Position numbers and translations under genes: made by a program. From assembly GCA_900468625.1 (NCBI GenBank), contig UBUL01000034.1:1-64000 (forward strand): DNA of 64,000 nucleotides, written 5' to 3'. Shown piece after piece: positions 16,516 to 25,236 of this stretch. Source of the stretch: Hyphomicrobiales bacterium (lineage in GTDB: Bacteria > Pseudomonadota > Alphaproteobacteria > Rhizobiales > Rhizobiaceae). The notes under the pieces were generated by a model. The model searched no databases. It was not told the DNA's origin and was given only the letters and a program-made list of their open reading frames with translations. Positions within the stretch are counted from its first letter, which is position 1; every line of letters starts with the position of its first letter.

Positions 16516-18870
16516 ATGAACAAACATGCTTCAGACATCAAGGCCGAAACCATCATCGGCGGGGTTCATGCCAGTCCCCATCATGATTCCGCGCACAAGC
16601 ATGTCTCCGGCACGGCCGTCTATATCGATGACATCACCGAACCCACTGGCACGCTTCACGCCGGTCTTGGCCTGTCGACCGTCGCCCACGGCATCCTGAA
16701 ATCCGTCGATCTGTCGGCCGTGCGCGCAGCTTCCGGCGTCGTTGCCGTGCTGACCCATCAGGATGTGCCTGGCGTCAACGATATCTCACCCTCCTACATG
16801 AACGACGACCCGGTGCTTGCCGCCGGCAAGGTCGAGTTTCACGGCCAGCCGATCTTCTGCGTGATCGCCGAGACGCGCGAACAGGCACGACGCGCCGCGC
16901 GGCTGGCAAAGATCGATTATGAGGAACTGCCAGCTGATATCGACATCTGGGATCTCGACGTTTCGACCCATCGCCAGGTGGTCACGCCGCTGACGCTGAA
17001 GCGCGGCGATGCGACGGAAAACCTTGAGCGCGCGCCGCGTCGCGTGAAGGGTCGCATGCGGCTAGGCGGCCAGGATCATTTCTATCTCGAAGGCCAGGTC
17101 TCACTGGCGGTGCCCGGCGAAGACGACGAGGTCGTCGTCTATTGTTCGACGCAGGGTCCGAGCGAGACGCAGCATATGGTCGCCCATGCGCTCGGCGTGC
17201 CGAGCAATGCTGTTACGATCGAGGTGCGCCGCATGGGCGGCGGCTTCGGCGGCAAGGAAACCCAGGCAAACCAATGCGCCGCGATCGCGGCCATCGCGGC
17301 CAAGAAGCTGAAGCGCGCCGTCAAGATCCGGCTCGACCGCGACGAAGACATGGTGGCGACAGGCAAGCGGCATGATTTCGCCATCGACTATGAAGTCGGT
17401 TTCGACGATGAGGGTCGTATCCTCGCTGTTGACTATACCTTCGCGCTTCGCGCAGGCTTCTCGGCCGACCTTTCCGGCCCGGTCGGCGACCGCGCGCTGT
17501 TTCACTGCGACAATGCCTATTTCTTTCCGCATGTGCATGCAAAATCGGCGCCGCTCTACACCAATACTGTTTCCAACACCGCCTTCCGCGGCTTCGGCGG
17601 GCCGCAAGGCATGGTCGGCGCCGAGCGCGTCATCGACGAGGTGGCCTTCGCCGTCGGCAAGGACCCGCTCGAGATCCGCAAGCTGAATTTCTACGACGCA
17701 ATGGGCGTTCAAGGCGAGCGCAACCTCACGCCTTATCACCAGAAGGTCGAGGATTGCATCATCCAGCGCATCGTTGCGGAGCTGGAGGAAAGCGCCGATT
17801 ATGCCGGGCGCCGCAAGGCGATTGCCGAATCCAATGCGAAGAGCCGTATCGTCAAGCGCGGCATCGCGCTGACACCGGTCAAATTCGGCATCTCCTTCAC
17901 CAAGACGGAGGCGAACCAGGCCGGTGCACTAGTCCATGTCTACAGCGACGGCTCCGTGCATATGAACCATGGCGGCACCGAAATGGGGCAAGGCCTGCAT
18001 CTGAAGGTGGCGCAGGTGGTGGCGGAGGAATTCCAGATCGATCTCGACCGGGTGAAGATCACCGCGACGACGACAGCCAAGGTCCCGAACACCTCGCCGA
18101 CCGCCGCCTCCTCAGGCGCGGACCTGAACGGCATGGCGGCGCAGAACGCCGCGCGCCAGATCAAGGAGCGGCTGATCGCCTTTGCGGCGGAAAGCCATCA
18201 GGTGCCCCGTGAGCAGGTGGTGTTCCTGCCGAACCGCGTACGGATCGGCGATATCGAGATGTCCTTCCCCGATCTCATCAAGAAGGCCTATATGGCGCGC
18301 GTCCAGCTTGCGGCCGCCGGTTTCTACAAGACACCGAAGATCCATTGGGATCGCAAGGCCGGCCGTGGCCACGCCTTCTATTACTACGCTTACGGTGCGG
18401 CCTGCTCGGAAGTATCGATCGACACGCTGACCGGCGAATATGTCGTCGAGCGCACGGATATCCTGCACGATACCGGCCGCTCGCTGAACAAGGCGATCGA
18501 TATCGGCCAGGTCGAGGGCGGCTTCATCCAGGGCATGGGCTGGCTGACGACGGAAGAACTCTGGTGGGACGGCAAGGGACGCCTGAGAACACATGCACCC
18601 TCCACCTACAAGATCCCGCTTGCATCCGACCGCCCGAAGATTTTCAATGTAGCGCTGACCGACTGGTCGGAGGCCTACGAGCCGACGATCCATCGCTCGA
18701 AGGCCGTGGGTGAGCCGCCGCTGCCGCTCGGCCTGTCCGTTTTGCACGCCCTATCGGACGCGGTGGCAAGCGTGGCCGACCACAGGATCTGTCCGCGCCT
18801 CGACGCGCCGGCAACGCCCGAACGGGTACTGATGGCCATCGAGCGTTTGAAGGCCGCACAAAAGGAGTGA
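16516..18870 (+). CDS. xdhB: Xanthine dehydrogenase large subunit (molybdopterin)
   Basis: The 784-residue protein is the molybdenum-cofactor subunit. It shows GGGFGGKETQ, the FRGFGGPQGM loop, and GGTEMGQGLH. The late VGEPPLPLG segment holds the Glu expected to act as the catalytic base. It hydroxylates hypoxanthine to xanthine and xanthine to urate. It lies between xdhA and xdhC with gaps of three to four bases. Length and motifs are intact. Confidence 0.96.
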   Translation: MNKHASDIKAETIIGGVHASPHHDSAHKHVSGTAVYIDDITEPTGTLHAGLGLSTVAHGILKSVDLSAVRAASGVVAVLTHQDVPGVNDISPSYMNDDPVLAAGKVEFHGQPIFCVIAETREQARRAARLAKIDYEELPADIDIWDLDVSTHRQVVTPLTLKRGDATENLERAPRRVKGRMRLGGQDHFYLEGQVSLAVPGEDDEVVVYCSTQGPSETQHMVAHALGVPSNAVTIEVRRMGGGFGGKETQANQCAAIAAIAAKKLKRAVKIRLDRDEDMVATGKRHDFAIDYEVGFDDEGRILAVDYTFALRAGFSADLSGPVGDRALFHCDNAYFFPHVHAKSAPLYTNTVSNTAFRGFGGPQGMVGAERVIDEVAFAVGKDPLEIRKLNFYDAMGVQGERNLTPYHQKVEDCIIQRIVAELEESADYAGRRKAIAESNAKSRIVKRGIALTPVKFGISFTKTEANQAGALVHVYSDGSVHMNHGGTEMGQGLHLKVAQVVAEEFQIDLDRVKITATTTAKVPNTSPTAASSGADLNGMAAQNAARQIKERLIAFAAESHQVPREQVVFLPNRVRIGDIEMSFPDLIKKAYMARVQLAAAGFYKTPKIHWDRKAGRGHAFYYYAYGAACSEVSIDTLTGEYVVERTDILHDTGRSLNKAIDIGQVEGGFIQGMGWLTTEELWWDGKGRLRTHAPSTYKIPLASDRPKIFNVALTDWSEAYEPTIHRSKAVGEPPLPLGLSVLHALSDAVASVADHRICPRLDAPATPERVLMAIERLKAAQKE

Positions 18871-18874
18871 AACA

Positions 18875-19729
18875 ATGCCTGCCGCCCGTGAAGATATCCG
18901 GGATTTTCTGCGCCGCGAACCGGCGCCGATCCTTGTGGAGGTGACGGGCGTCGCGGGTTCGGCGCCACGCGACACCGATGCCTGGATGCTGGTGTCGGAA
19001 CGGGCGATTTTTGCAACGATCGGCGGCGGGCAGCTCGAATATATGGCGATCGATCAGGCGCGCCGCGCCTTGCGCTCCGGCCTTGCCGCCGCGCCGATGA
19101 ACGTGCCGCTCGGGCCGGAGATCGGCCAATGTTGCGGCGGCCGGGTGGGACTTGCCTTCAGTGCAGTCGATCCCGAACTTGCGAAGGAGCTTGTCGCCCG
19201 TAGCGACCGAGAAATGGCCGCGCGCCCACATGTCTATGTATTCGGGGCAGGGCATGTCGGCGATGCGCTTGCCCTGGCGCTCTCGCTTGGGCCTCTACGA
19301 GTCGTTCTGGTGGACACACGGGAAGAAGAGCTGATCGCCTCCAATCTGCCGCGCATCGAAACCTGCCTCACGGCCATGCCCGAGGCTGTGGTGCGCGATG
19401 CGCCGCCCGGCAGCAGCTTCGTCATCCTCACCCATGATCATGCGCTCGATTTCTTGATCGCTGCAGAAGCGCTCAAGCGTTCGGATGCCGCCTATGTCGG
19501 GATGATCGGCTCGAAAACGAAACGCGCCACCTTCCGTAACTGGCTGTCGCGCGAAACCGGCCATACGGAGCTTTTCGATCGCCTCACCTGCCCGATCGGC
19601 GGAGCGGCGGTCAAGGACAAGCGTCCGACGGTCATCGCGACCCTGGCCGCCGCCGAGATCATGACGGCGGCGCTGACCTGGACGGCGGCGGCAAGGCAGC
19701 CAGCGCCGACAAAATCCGTTATCGGATAA
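18875..19729 (+). CDS. xdhC: XdhC: molybdenum cofactor insertion chaperone for XdhAB
   Basis: The 284-residue protein has the XdhC N-terminal domain (VTGVAGSAPRDTDAWMLV, IGGGQLEYMAID) and a C-terminal Rossmann domain (VFGAGHVGDALALAL, YVGMIGSKTKRA). XdhC binds and sulfurates the molybdenum cofactor before delivering it to XdhB. It ends the uraH-xdhABC operon, and its last eleven bases overlap the tail of the convergent toxin gene. Confidence 0.94.
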   Translation: MPAAREDIRDFLRREPAPILVEVTGVAGSAPRDTDAWMLVSERAIFATIGGGQLEYMAIDQARRALRSGLAAAPMNVPLGPEIGQCCGGRVGLAFSAVDPELAKELVARSDREMAARPHVYVFGAGHVGDALALALSLGPLRVVLVDTREEELIASNLPRIETCLTAMPEAVVRDAPPGSSFVILTHDHALDFLIAAEALKRSDAAYVGMIGSKTKRATFRNWLSRETGHTELFDRLTCPIGGAAVKDKRPTVIATLAAAEIMTAALTWTAAARQPAPTKSVIG

Positions 19730-20159
19730 CGGGCAACTGCTTAAATGGGTTGGCAAACGGCACACCGAGCGGTGCGAAATGGCGCTCATTGGCCGTCAAA
19801 ACAGTGAGGTCGTGCGCGGCGGCAGTCGCGGCAATGGCGATGTCCTCAAAGCCGGGGTCATGAGCGCGCGCTCGGTCAAGCATCAAGCCAGCATATCTCG
19901 CCTCTTCAATTCCGAACGGCAGGATGCGGCCGGCATAGAAATGTTCCACCGCTGCGAGCCAGCGGCGCAGGTGCTCCGCTTTCGTCGCCGCCTCGATTCT
20001 GACAGCGCGGGCGATGCCTGCCTCGATCTCGGCGATGGTGATTGCCGAAACATAGAGTCGGTCACTATTGGCGCGTAGCCAAGCCGCGAATGCGTCAAAG
20101 CCGACATGGCGTTTGGTCGGCGCATTAGCCGATACAATATTGGTATCCAGAAGATACAA
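19719..20159 (-). CDS. vapC: VapC-type PIN-domain toxin
   Basis: This 146-residue PIN protein has the acidic set Asp5 (LLDTN), Glu44 (TIAEIEAG) and Glu105/Asp106 (FEDIAIA), with the final VLTANERHF motif. PIN toxins cut RNA in a Mg-dependent way. The start appears to be a TTG two bases after the antitoxin stop, and such weak starts are common for toxins. Its end overlaps xdhC tail to tail. The pair is an insertion of a toxin-antitoxin module into a metabolic cluster. Confidence 0.9.
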   Translation of the reverse strand: MYLLDTNIVSANAPTKRHVGFDAFAAWLRANSDRLYVSAITIAEIEAGIARAVRIEAATKAEHLRRWLAAVEHFYAGRILPFGIEEARYAGLMLDRARAHDPGFEDIAIAATAAAHDLTVLTANERHFAPLGVPFANPFKQLPVIR

Positions 20160-20161
20160 GA

Positions 20162-20413
20162 TCAGAAGCCGTTTTCACGCAATGAACGTGCGGGCTTTCG
20201 CGATCGCTCGGGAATATCGGCCGGCTCGCCAGGAAAGGCCAAAAGCAGATCGGCGAAATCCGGTACTCTGGAAACCCGTTGCCATTCCTCGAAGGAAACG
20301 AGTACGGCTTCCTTCCGGCCATGGCGGGTAATAACGGTCGGCTCACCGGCAACGGCCTGATCGACCACGGCCGAAAGCGTCGCCTTTGCATCTTTGAGCT
20401 GGATTTCCTTCAT
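20162..20413 (-). CDS. Phd/YefM-family antitoxin
   Basis: The protein has 83 residues from the ATG at 20413; a seven-residue upstream extension is possible. The N-terminus (MKEIQLKDAKATLSAVVDQA and TVITRHGRKEAVLVSFEEW) is the Phd/YefM DNA-binding fold. The basic, Pro/Arg-rich tail would be the toxin-binding arm. It precedes the toxin by two bases. Antitoxins of this family repress their own operon. Confidence 0.9.
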   Translation of the reverse strand: MKEIQLKDAKATLSAVVDQAVAGEPTVITRHGRKEAVLVSFEEWQRVSRVPDFADLLLAFPGEPADIPERSRKPARSLRENGF

Positions 20414-20495
20414 GGCACTCCTCCATATGACCATCGGTAGTCATATATGATCTCGCTGATTTGAATCAAGAGTGGCTTAACCTGCAACCCTCAGA

Positions 20496-21434
20496 TCACG
20501 AGGCCGCGACCGCAGACTCGTCCTCGAGCAGCTTGCCGATGAGCCTCTGGCAGCGCTCGGCCATGAAATCGATCATCAGCCGCACCTTCGGGTCCTGGAA
20601 ACGCTTGTGCGGGTAAATGGCGGCGAGCTGAACCGGCGCCGGCGGACTGTCCTTCAGGATCTCCACCAGCCGCCCGTCCCTCAGATAGGCCTTCACCTCG
20701 AACAGCGGCTTATTGATGATGCCGCGGTCTTCCAGCGCCCATTGGGTGAGCACGTCGCCGTCGTCGCTGTCATAGGGGCCGGCAACCTCGAACTTGCGCG
20801 GGCCGTCCGCCGTCATCAGCGTCCAGTAATATTCCTTCGAGCCGGGATAGCGCAGCAGCAGACAGTCATGCTTGTCGGCAATCAAGGCATCGGCGTCGGA
20901 AGGGGCGCCACGCCGTGCAAGATAGGCCGGCGATGCGCACAGCACCCGCTCGCAGTTGAGGATGCCGCGCATGCGCAGATTGGAATCCTCCAGCACGCCA
21001 AGCTTGAAGGCGACATCGACGCCTTCGGCCAGGATATCGACATTGTGGTCGGATAGGCGCAGGCGCACCTCGATATCCGGATACTTGTCGTGAAATTCCG
21101 GAATGCCCGAGGCGATCAGCCGCCGGCCGATGCCGAGCGGCGCTGTTATTCTGAGCGACCCCTTCGGATTGCGTGAGAGATCGGCGATCGCCGCTTCCGC
21201 CTCGTTCACGGCCTCGATGATCTTTACTGCCTTTTCATAGAAGACGCGGCCATGTTCGGTCGGCGAGAGCTTACGCGTCGTACGGTTGAAGAGGCGCACG
21301 CCGAGATGACGCTCGAGCTCCTTGATGCGGTTGCTCGCGACCGCAGGCGTGACGCGTTGGTCGCGCCCTGCCGCCGAAAGAGTACCAAGTTCGACCACGC
21401 GAACGAAGACGCGGACATTATCAAGATAGGACAT
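20496..21434 (-). CDS. LysR-family transcriptional regulator
   Basis: This 312-residue regulator has an N-terminal winged helix-turn-helix (LSAAGRDQRVTPAVASNRIKELERHLG) and a substrate-binding periplasmic-protein-like domain of the AaeR/DsdC type. It is divergent from puuD across 141 bases. LysR proteins typically control the divergent gene, so regulation of puuD-guaD is the simplest inference. The intergenic region contains a GATTTTC-GA-GAAAATC hairpin (21518-21533) that could be part of the operator. Confidence 0.9.
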   Translation of the reverse strand: MSYLDNVRVFVRVVELGTLSAAGRDQRVTPAVASNRIKELERHLGVRLFNRTTRKLSPTEHGRVFYEKAVKIIEAVNEAEAAIADLSRNPKGSLRITAPLGIGRRLIASGIPEFHDKYPDIEVRLRLSDHNVDILAEGVDVAFKLGVLEDSNLRMRGILNCERVLCASPAYLARRGAPSDADALIADKHDCLLLRYPGSKEYYWTLMTADGPRKFEVAGPYDSDDGDVLTQWALEDRGIINKPLFEVKAYLRDGRLVEILKDSPPAPVQLAAIYPHKRFQDPKVRLMIDFMAERCQRLIGKLLEDESAVAAS

Positions 21435-21517
21435 GGTCTCTTTCTACCACATCGGCGTGCGGAACAAAGCAGGGGCCATCTTATAGATTTTTTTGAAAGT
21501 GTTGGCGGATTAACCGG

Positions 21518-21533
21518 GATTTTCGAGAAAATC
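21518..21533. promoter_or_regulatory. Inverted repeat in the lysR-puuD intergenic region
   Basis: GATTTTC-GA-GAAAATC is a perfect 7-bp inverted repeat about 45 bases upstream of the puuD start. It could be an operator for the divergent LysR protein or a leader hairpin. There is no functional evidence beyond its symmetry and place. Confidence 0.35.
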
Positions 21534-21575
21534 CGGCAATGGCAAACACTCCCATAAAGATCGGGAGGAGTTCCC

Positions 21576-22814
21576 ATGTATGAATATGCCATCGCCTGGG
21601 ACTGGCTGACTTTTGCCGTCCGCTGGCTGCACGTCATTACCGCCATCGCCTGGATCGGTTCGTCATTTTATTTCGTCGCGCTCGACCTCGGCCTGAAAAA
21701 GCACCCCGCACTGCCGCCCGGCGCCTATGGCGAGGAGTGGCAGGTCCATGGCGGCGGCTTCTACCATATCCAGAAATATCTAGTGGCGCCGGCCAACATG
21801 CCAGAGCACCTCGTCTGGTTCAAATGGGAGAGCTACGTCACCTGGCTTTCTGGCTTCGGCATGCTCTGCCTCGTCTACTATGCCGGCGCCGACCTCTACA
21901 TGATCGATCCGGCCGTGCTCGACGTTTCCAAGCCGATGGCGATCGCCATTTCGCTCTGCTCGATCGCCGGCGGCTGGCTCCTGTATGACCTGATCTGCAA
22001 GTCGCCCTTCGGCAACGACAATACGCGGCTGATGGTGGCGCTCTATTTCATTCTCGTGGGGGTCGCTTGGGGGTATTCGCACCTGTTCACCGGTCGCGCC
22101 GCCTTCCTGCATCTCGGTGCCTTCACCGCAACGATCATGTCGGCCAACGTGTTCTTCATCATCATTCCGAACCAGAAGATCGTGGTTGCCGACCTGATCG
22201 CCGGCCGCAAGCCCGATCCGAAATATGGCCGCATCGCCAAGCAGCGCTCCACCCACAACAACTACCTGACGCTGCCCGTGCTGTTCCTGATGCTGTCGAA
22301 CCACTATCCGCTGGCGTTCGGCACGCAGTTCAACTGGATCATTGCCTCGCTCGTCTTCCTGATGGGCGTTACCATCCGCCACTGGTTCAACACCCGCCAC
22401 GCCAATGCCGGGAACCCGACCTGGACTTGGCTGATCACCGTCATCCTGTTCATCATCATCATGTGGCTTTCCACGGTGCCGAAGATCCTGACGGGCGAGC
22501 CCACAACGAAAATTTCCGCAATCCAGCAGCCCTTCGTCGCGGCTGAAGCCTTCCCGAAGGTTCGCGACACGATCATGGGGCGCTGTTCCATGTGCCATGC
22601 GAAGGAACCAAGCTGGGAGGGCATTATCGCTCCTCCCAAGGGCGTCGTCTTCGAGACCGACCGCGATATTGCCGCCCATGCCCGCGAAATCTATCTGCAG
22701 GCCGGCCGCAGCCACGCCATGCCGCCGGCCAATGCCTCGCACATTACCGACGAGGAGCGCCGCCTGCTCGTCTCCTGGTACGAAAGTGCCATCAATGGGG
22801 AGAAGACCCAATGA
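21576..22814 (+). CDS. puuD: Membrane-bound urate hydroxylase with cytochrome c domain
   Basis: The 412-residue protein has about eight membrane helices in the N-terminal 300 residues (starting AVRWLHVITAIAWIGSSF). A C-terminal cytochrome c domain follows, with the haem site CSMCH at 337-341 and a distal Met in the HAMPP segment. This is the PuuD architecture found in bacteria without a soluble urate oxidase. It oxidises urate to 5-hydroxyisourate and passes electrons to the respiratory chain rather than making hydrogen peroxide. A strong GGGAGGAG ribosome binding site precedes the ATG. Its stop overlaps the ATG of guaD. Confidence 0.95.
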   Translation: MYEYAIAWDWLTFAVRWLHVITAIAWIGSSFYFVALDLGLKKHPALPPGAYGEEWQVHGGGFYHIQKYLVAPANMPEHLVWFKWESYVTWLSGFGMLCLVYYAGADLYMIDPAVLDVSKPMAIAISLCSIAGGWLLYDLICKSPFGNDNTRLMVALYFILVGVAWGYSHLFTGRAAFLHLGAFTATIMSANVFFIIIPNQKIVVADLIAGRKPDPKYGRIAKQRSTHNNYLTLPVLFLMLSNHYPLAFGTQFNWIIASLVFLMGVTIRHWFNTRHANAGNPTWTWLITVILFIIIMWLSTVPKILTGEPTTKISAIQQPFVAAEAFPKVRDTIMGRCSMCHAKEPSWEGIIAPPKGVVFETDRDIAAHAREIYLQAGRSHAMPPANASHITDEERRLLVSWYESAINGEKTQ

Positions 22815-24154
22815 ACGAAGTCCTGATCCGTGGCCGCGTGCTGACCTTTCTTGCCGAACCGCAGGGGATCGATGATGCCGCATCCTATCGCTATATCGAG
22901 GACGGCGCGGTCTTCGTTCGCGATGGCAAGATCGTGGAGGTCGGCTCCTATGGCGATATTCGCAAGCTCGCCGACGCCGGTGTCAGGATCGCGGACCATC
23001 GCCCGAACCTCATCCTGCCGGGCTTTATCGACACACACCTGCATTTCCCGCAGACGCAGGCGATCGCTTCCTATGGTGCCCAGCTGCTCGAATGGCTGAA
23101 CACCTATATTTTCGTCGAGGAGCAAAAATTCGCGCGCGCCGCACACGCGGCAGAGGTGGCGGACCGCTTCATGGACGAACTCCTGTCGAACGGTACGACG
23201 ACGGCGGTTGCCTATTGCTCCGTGCATCCGGAAAGCGTCGATGCATACTTTACCGCTGCCGAAGCGCGCGGCATGCGCATGATCGGCGGCAAGGTCATGA
23301 TGGATCGCAATGCGCCAGACGCGCTGCGCGATACGCCGCAGCGCGGCTATGACGAGACGAAGCGGCTGATTGCGAAATGGCACGGCCGCGGCCGCGCGCA
23401 CTATGCCATCAGCCCGCGCTTTGCCATCACCTCGACGCCGGAGCAGATGGAGATGAGCAAGACGCTCGTCGCCGAACATCCGGGTTGCTACGTCCAGACG
23501 CATCTCTCGGAAAATCGGGACGAGATCGCCTTTGCGACTTCGCTTTATCCCGAGGCGAAAGACTATACGGATATCTATGCCCGCTATGGTCTGCTCAACG
23601 AGCGCATGCTGCTTGGCCATTGCATCCATATGAGCGAACGCGAAGTCGCAGTACTCGCCGAAACGGGCGCTGTCGGCGTCTTCTGCCCCACCTCCAACCT
23701 CTTCCTCGGCTCCGGGCTCTTCAATGCCGCTCAGTTCGACAGGCTCGGCGCGCGATGGTCGGTCGCAACCGATGTCGGCGCCGGCACCAGCTTCTCCATG
23801 CTCGAAACCATGGACGAGGCCTACAAGGTCCTGCATCTGCAAGGACAGCGGCTGACGCCGTTCAACTCCTTCTATCGCATGACGCGCGGCAATGCGCACG
23901 CACTCGGCCTCGAAAGCCGCATCGGCTCGCTGCAGGCGGGTGCGGATGCCGATATCGTCGTGCTTGATTCCAGCGCCAAGTCGGCGATGGAATTCCGCAT
24001 GCGCACCGCGACCTCATTGGCAGAAGAACTCTTTATCCTCCAGACCATGGGCGACGATCGCTGCATTGCTGAAGTTTATGTCGCCGGCAAGCCGATGAAG
24101 AGCAAGGGTAAGAAGGCGGACACGATCGCACGCGAGCAATTGCAGCTCGCCTGA
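22811..24154 (+). CDS. guaD: Guanine deaminase
   Basis: The protein has 447 residues from the ATG that overlaps the puuD stop (ATGA). A longer frame starting at 22592 lies inside puuD and is rejected. Amidohydrolase metal motifs are present: DTHLHFPQTQ (74 onward), QTHLSEN, GHCIHMSE and ATDVGAGTSFSM. It deaminates guanine to xanthine, the substrate of XdhAB. The coupling with puuD puts guanine entry and urate oxidation under one promoter. Confidence 0.95.
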   Translation: MNEVLIRGRVLTFLAEPQGIDDAASYRYIEDGAVFVRDGKIVEVGSYGDIRKLADAGVRIADHRPNLILPGFIDTHLHFPQTQAIASYGAQLLEWLNTYIFVEEQKFARAAHAAEVADRFMDELLSNGTTTAVAYCSVHPESVDAYFTAAEARGMRMIGGKVMMDRNAPDALRDTPQRGYDETKRLIAKWHGRGRAHYAISPRFAITSTPEQMEMSKTLVAEHPGCYVQTHLSENRDEIAFATSLYPEAKDYTDIYARYGLLNERMLLGHCIHMSEREVAVLAETGAVGVFCPTSNLFLGSGLFNAAQFDRLGARWSVATDVGAGTSFSMLETMDEAYKVLHLQGQRLTPFNSFYRMTRGNAHALGLESRIGSLQAGADADIVVLDSSAKSAMEFRMRTATSLAEELFILQTMGDDRCIAEVYVAGKPMKSKGKKADTIAREQLQLA

Positions 24155-24176
24155 CCAGTCAAGTGGCGGACCGAAA

Positions 24177-24206
24177 ACGCCGTCGTCTCCCGACAGGAGA
24201 CGGCGT
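24177..24206. terminator. Bidirectional hairpin between guaD and iclR genes
   Basis: ACGCC plus GTCTCC pairs with GGAGAC plus GGCGT, with a three-base bulge, between convergent genes. A-rich and U-rich flanks are short (AAAA before, CAAA after). Confidence 0.6.
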
Positions 24207-24215
24207 CAAAGGCAT

Positions 24216-25043
24216 TCAGGCCCGCTTCGAGCGTCCGCCCATCGCCTTCGTCAATTCTTCCGCTGCCGCCCGCACAACCGGGCCAAGCGCCGCGATCCTT
24301 TGATCCGGCAGCCGCACGGCCGGTCCTGAAATCGAGATGCCGGCAATAGCCTCGCCATATTCGTCGAAGATCGGCGCCGCCACGCATCGCATGCCCAGCG
24401 TATGCTCCTCATCGTCGACCGACCAGCCGCGTGAGCGGATCTCGGCCATATCCGCAAGTAGCATGGGTACCGTGTCGCGGGTCTTATCGGTGAAATGCTC
24501 CAATGACCGCCCTTTGAGCAACACTTCGATCTGGCTGTCCGCCCAGGTGGAAAGGATCGCCTTGCCGATGCCCGAAGCGTGGATCGGTCCACGGCGGCCT
24601 GGACGGAAAAAGGCGCGCATCGGCGCATGGCTTTCGGCCTGCGAGATGAAAACGACATCGCCGTCTTCCTCGATGGCGATATTGGCGGTCTCGCCTGATA
24701 CCTCCATCAATTGCTTGAGGAACGGCCGGCTGATCGTGCCGAGCTTGCGGAAGCGTAAGTAGGCTGTTCCGATCTCGAAGGCTTTCACCCCGATCGTCCA
24801 GGCGCCGGTTTCGCCGTCATGCGCCACCATGCCATGCTGGGCGAGAGACGTCAGCAACCGGTGCGCGGTGGAAGGCGCCATGGCTGATTGATCGGCAAGG
24901 TCGGTCAAGACAGCGCCATCGGCCTCGGCCACCAGTTCCAGCAGTTTCAAACTGCGATCGAGTACCTGCACAGACGAGGCGACCGCATTCTCGGCCGGCT
25001 TCCGGCCCGGCCTGCCCCTCGCCTTTTCCCGATTTTCCGCCAT
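24216..25043 (-). CDS. IclR-family transcriptional regulator
   Basis: The 275-residue regulator has an N-terminal winged helix (LTDLADQSAMAPSTAHRLLTSL) and the IclR effector domain (SGIGKAILS, AAPIFDEYGEAIAGISISGP). The ATG at 25043 is chosen because GTGAG precedes it; a GTG at 25052 would add three residues. It is divergent from gcl, and AllR, an IclR protein, controls gcl in E. coli by sensing glyoxylate. Control of the gcl operon here is therefore a strong inference, supported by direct repeats upstream of gcl. Confidence 0.91.
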   Translation of the reverse strand: MAENREKARGRPGRKPAENAVASSVQVLDRSLKLLELVAEADGAVLTDLADQSAMAPSTAHRLLTSLAQHGMVAHDGETGAWTIGVKAFEIGTAYLRFRKLGTISRPFLKQLMEVSGETANIAIEEDGDVVFISQAESHAPMRAFFRPGRRGPIHASGIGKAILSTWADSQIEVLLKGRSLEHFTDKTRDTVPMLLADMAEIRSRGWSVDDEEHTLGMRCVAAPIFDEYGEAIAGISISGPAVRLPDQRIAALGPVVRAAAEELTKAMGGRSKRA

Positions 25044-25145
25044 GACGCTCACTTTTGACTGAAGGCGCGCCGCGCGTCGACGCCGCCTGCTTCGGCTTCA
25101 TGACATAGCCGCTTCGCTTCGATTGTTCCAGATTCGTTGAAAATG

Positions 25146-25178
25146 TTTATTTCCATATGATGGGATTTATTTCCATTT
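25146..25178. promoter_or_regulatory. Direct repeats upstream of gcl, candidate IclR operator
   Basis: TTTATTTCCATAT (25146-25158) and TTTATTTCCATTT (25166-25178) repeat with an exact 20-base period, so they would lie on nearly the same face of the helix. The ATTTCCA core resembles half-sites of IclR-type operators. The repeats sit between the divergent iclR-type gene and gcl. Confidence 0.5.
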
Positions 25179-25236
25179 CATGATTGCACTTGTCCGCCCA
25201 TGCGGTACCTTCGAAGCAGAAACGGAGGAAATCCCC

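Noticed and set aside
14833..16527. 564-codon minus-strand open frame opposite uraH and xdhA
   Set aside because: The plus strand encodes clearly conserved proteins over the whole stretch; the reverse frame has no motif.
22592..22810. 73-codon N-terminal extension of guaD
   Set aside because: It lies inside puuD and reads through its cytochrome c domain in another frame; the ATG overlapping the puuD stop gives a standard protein start.
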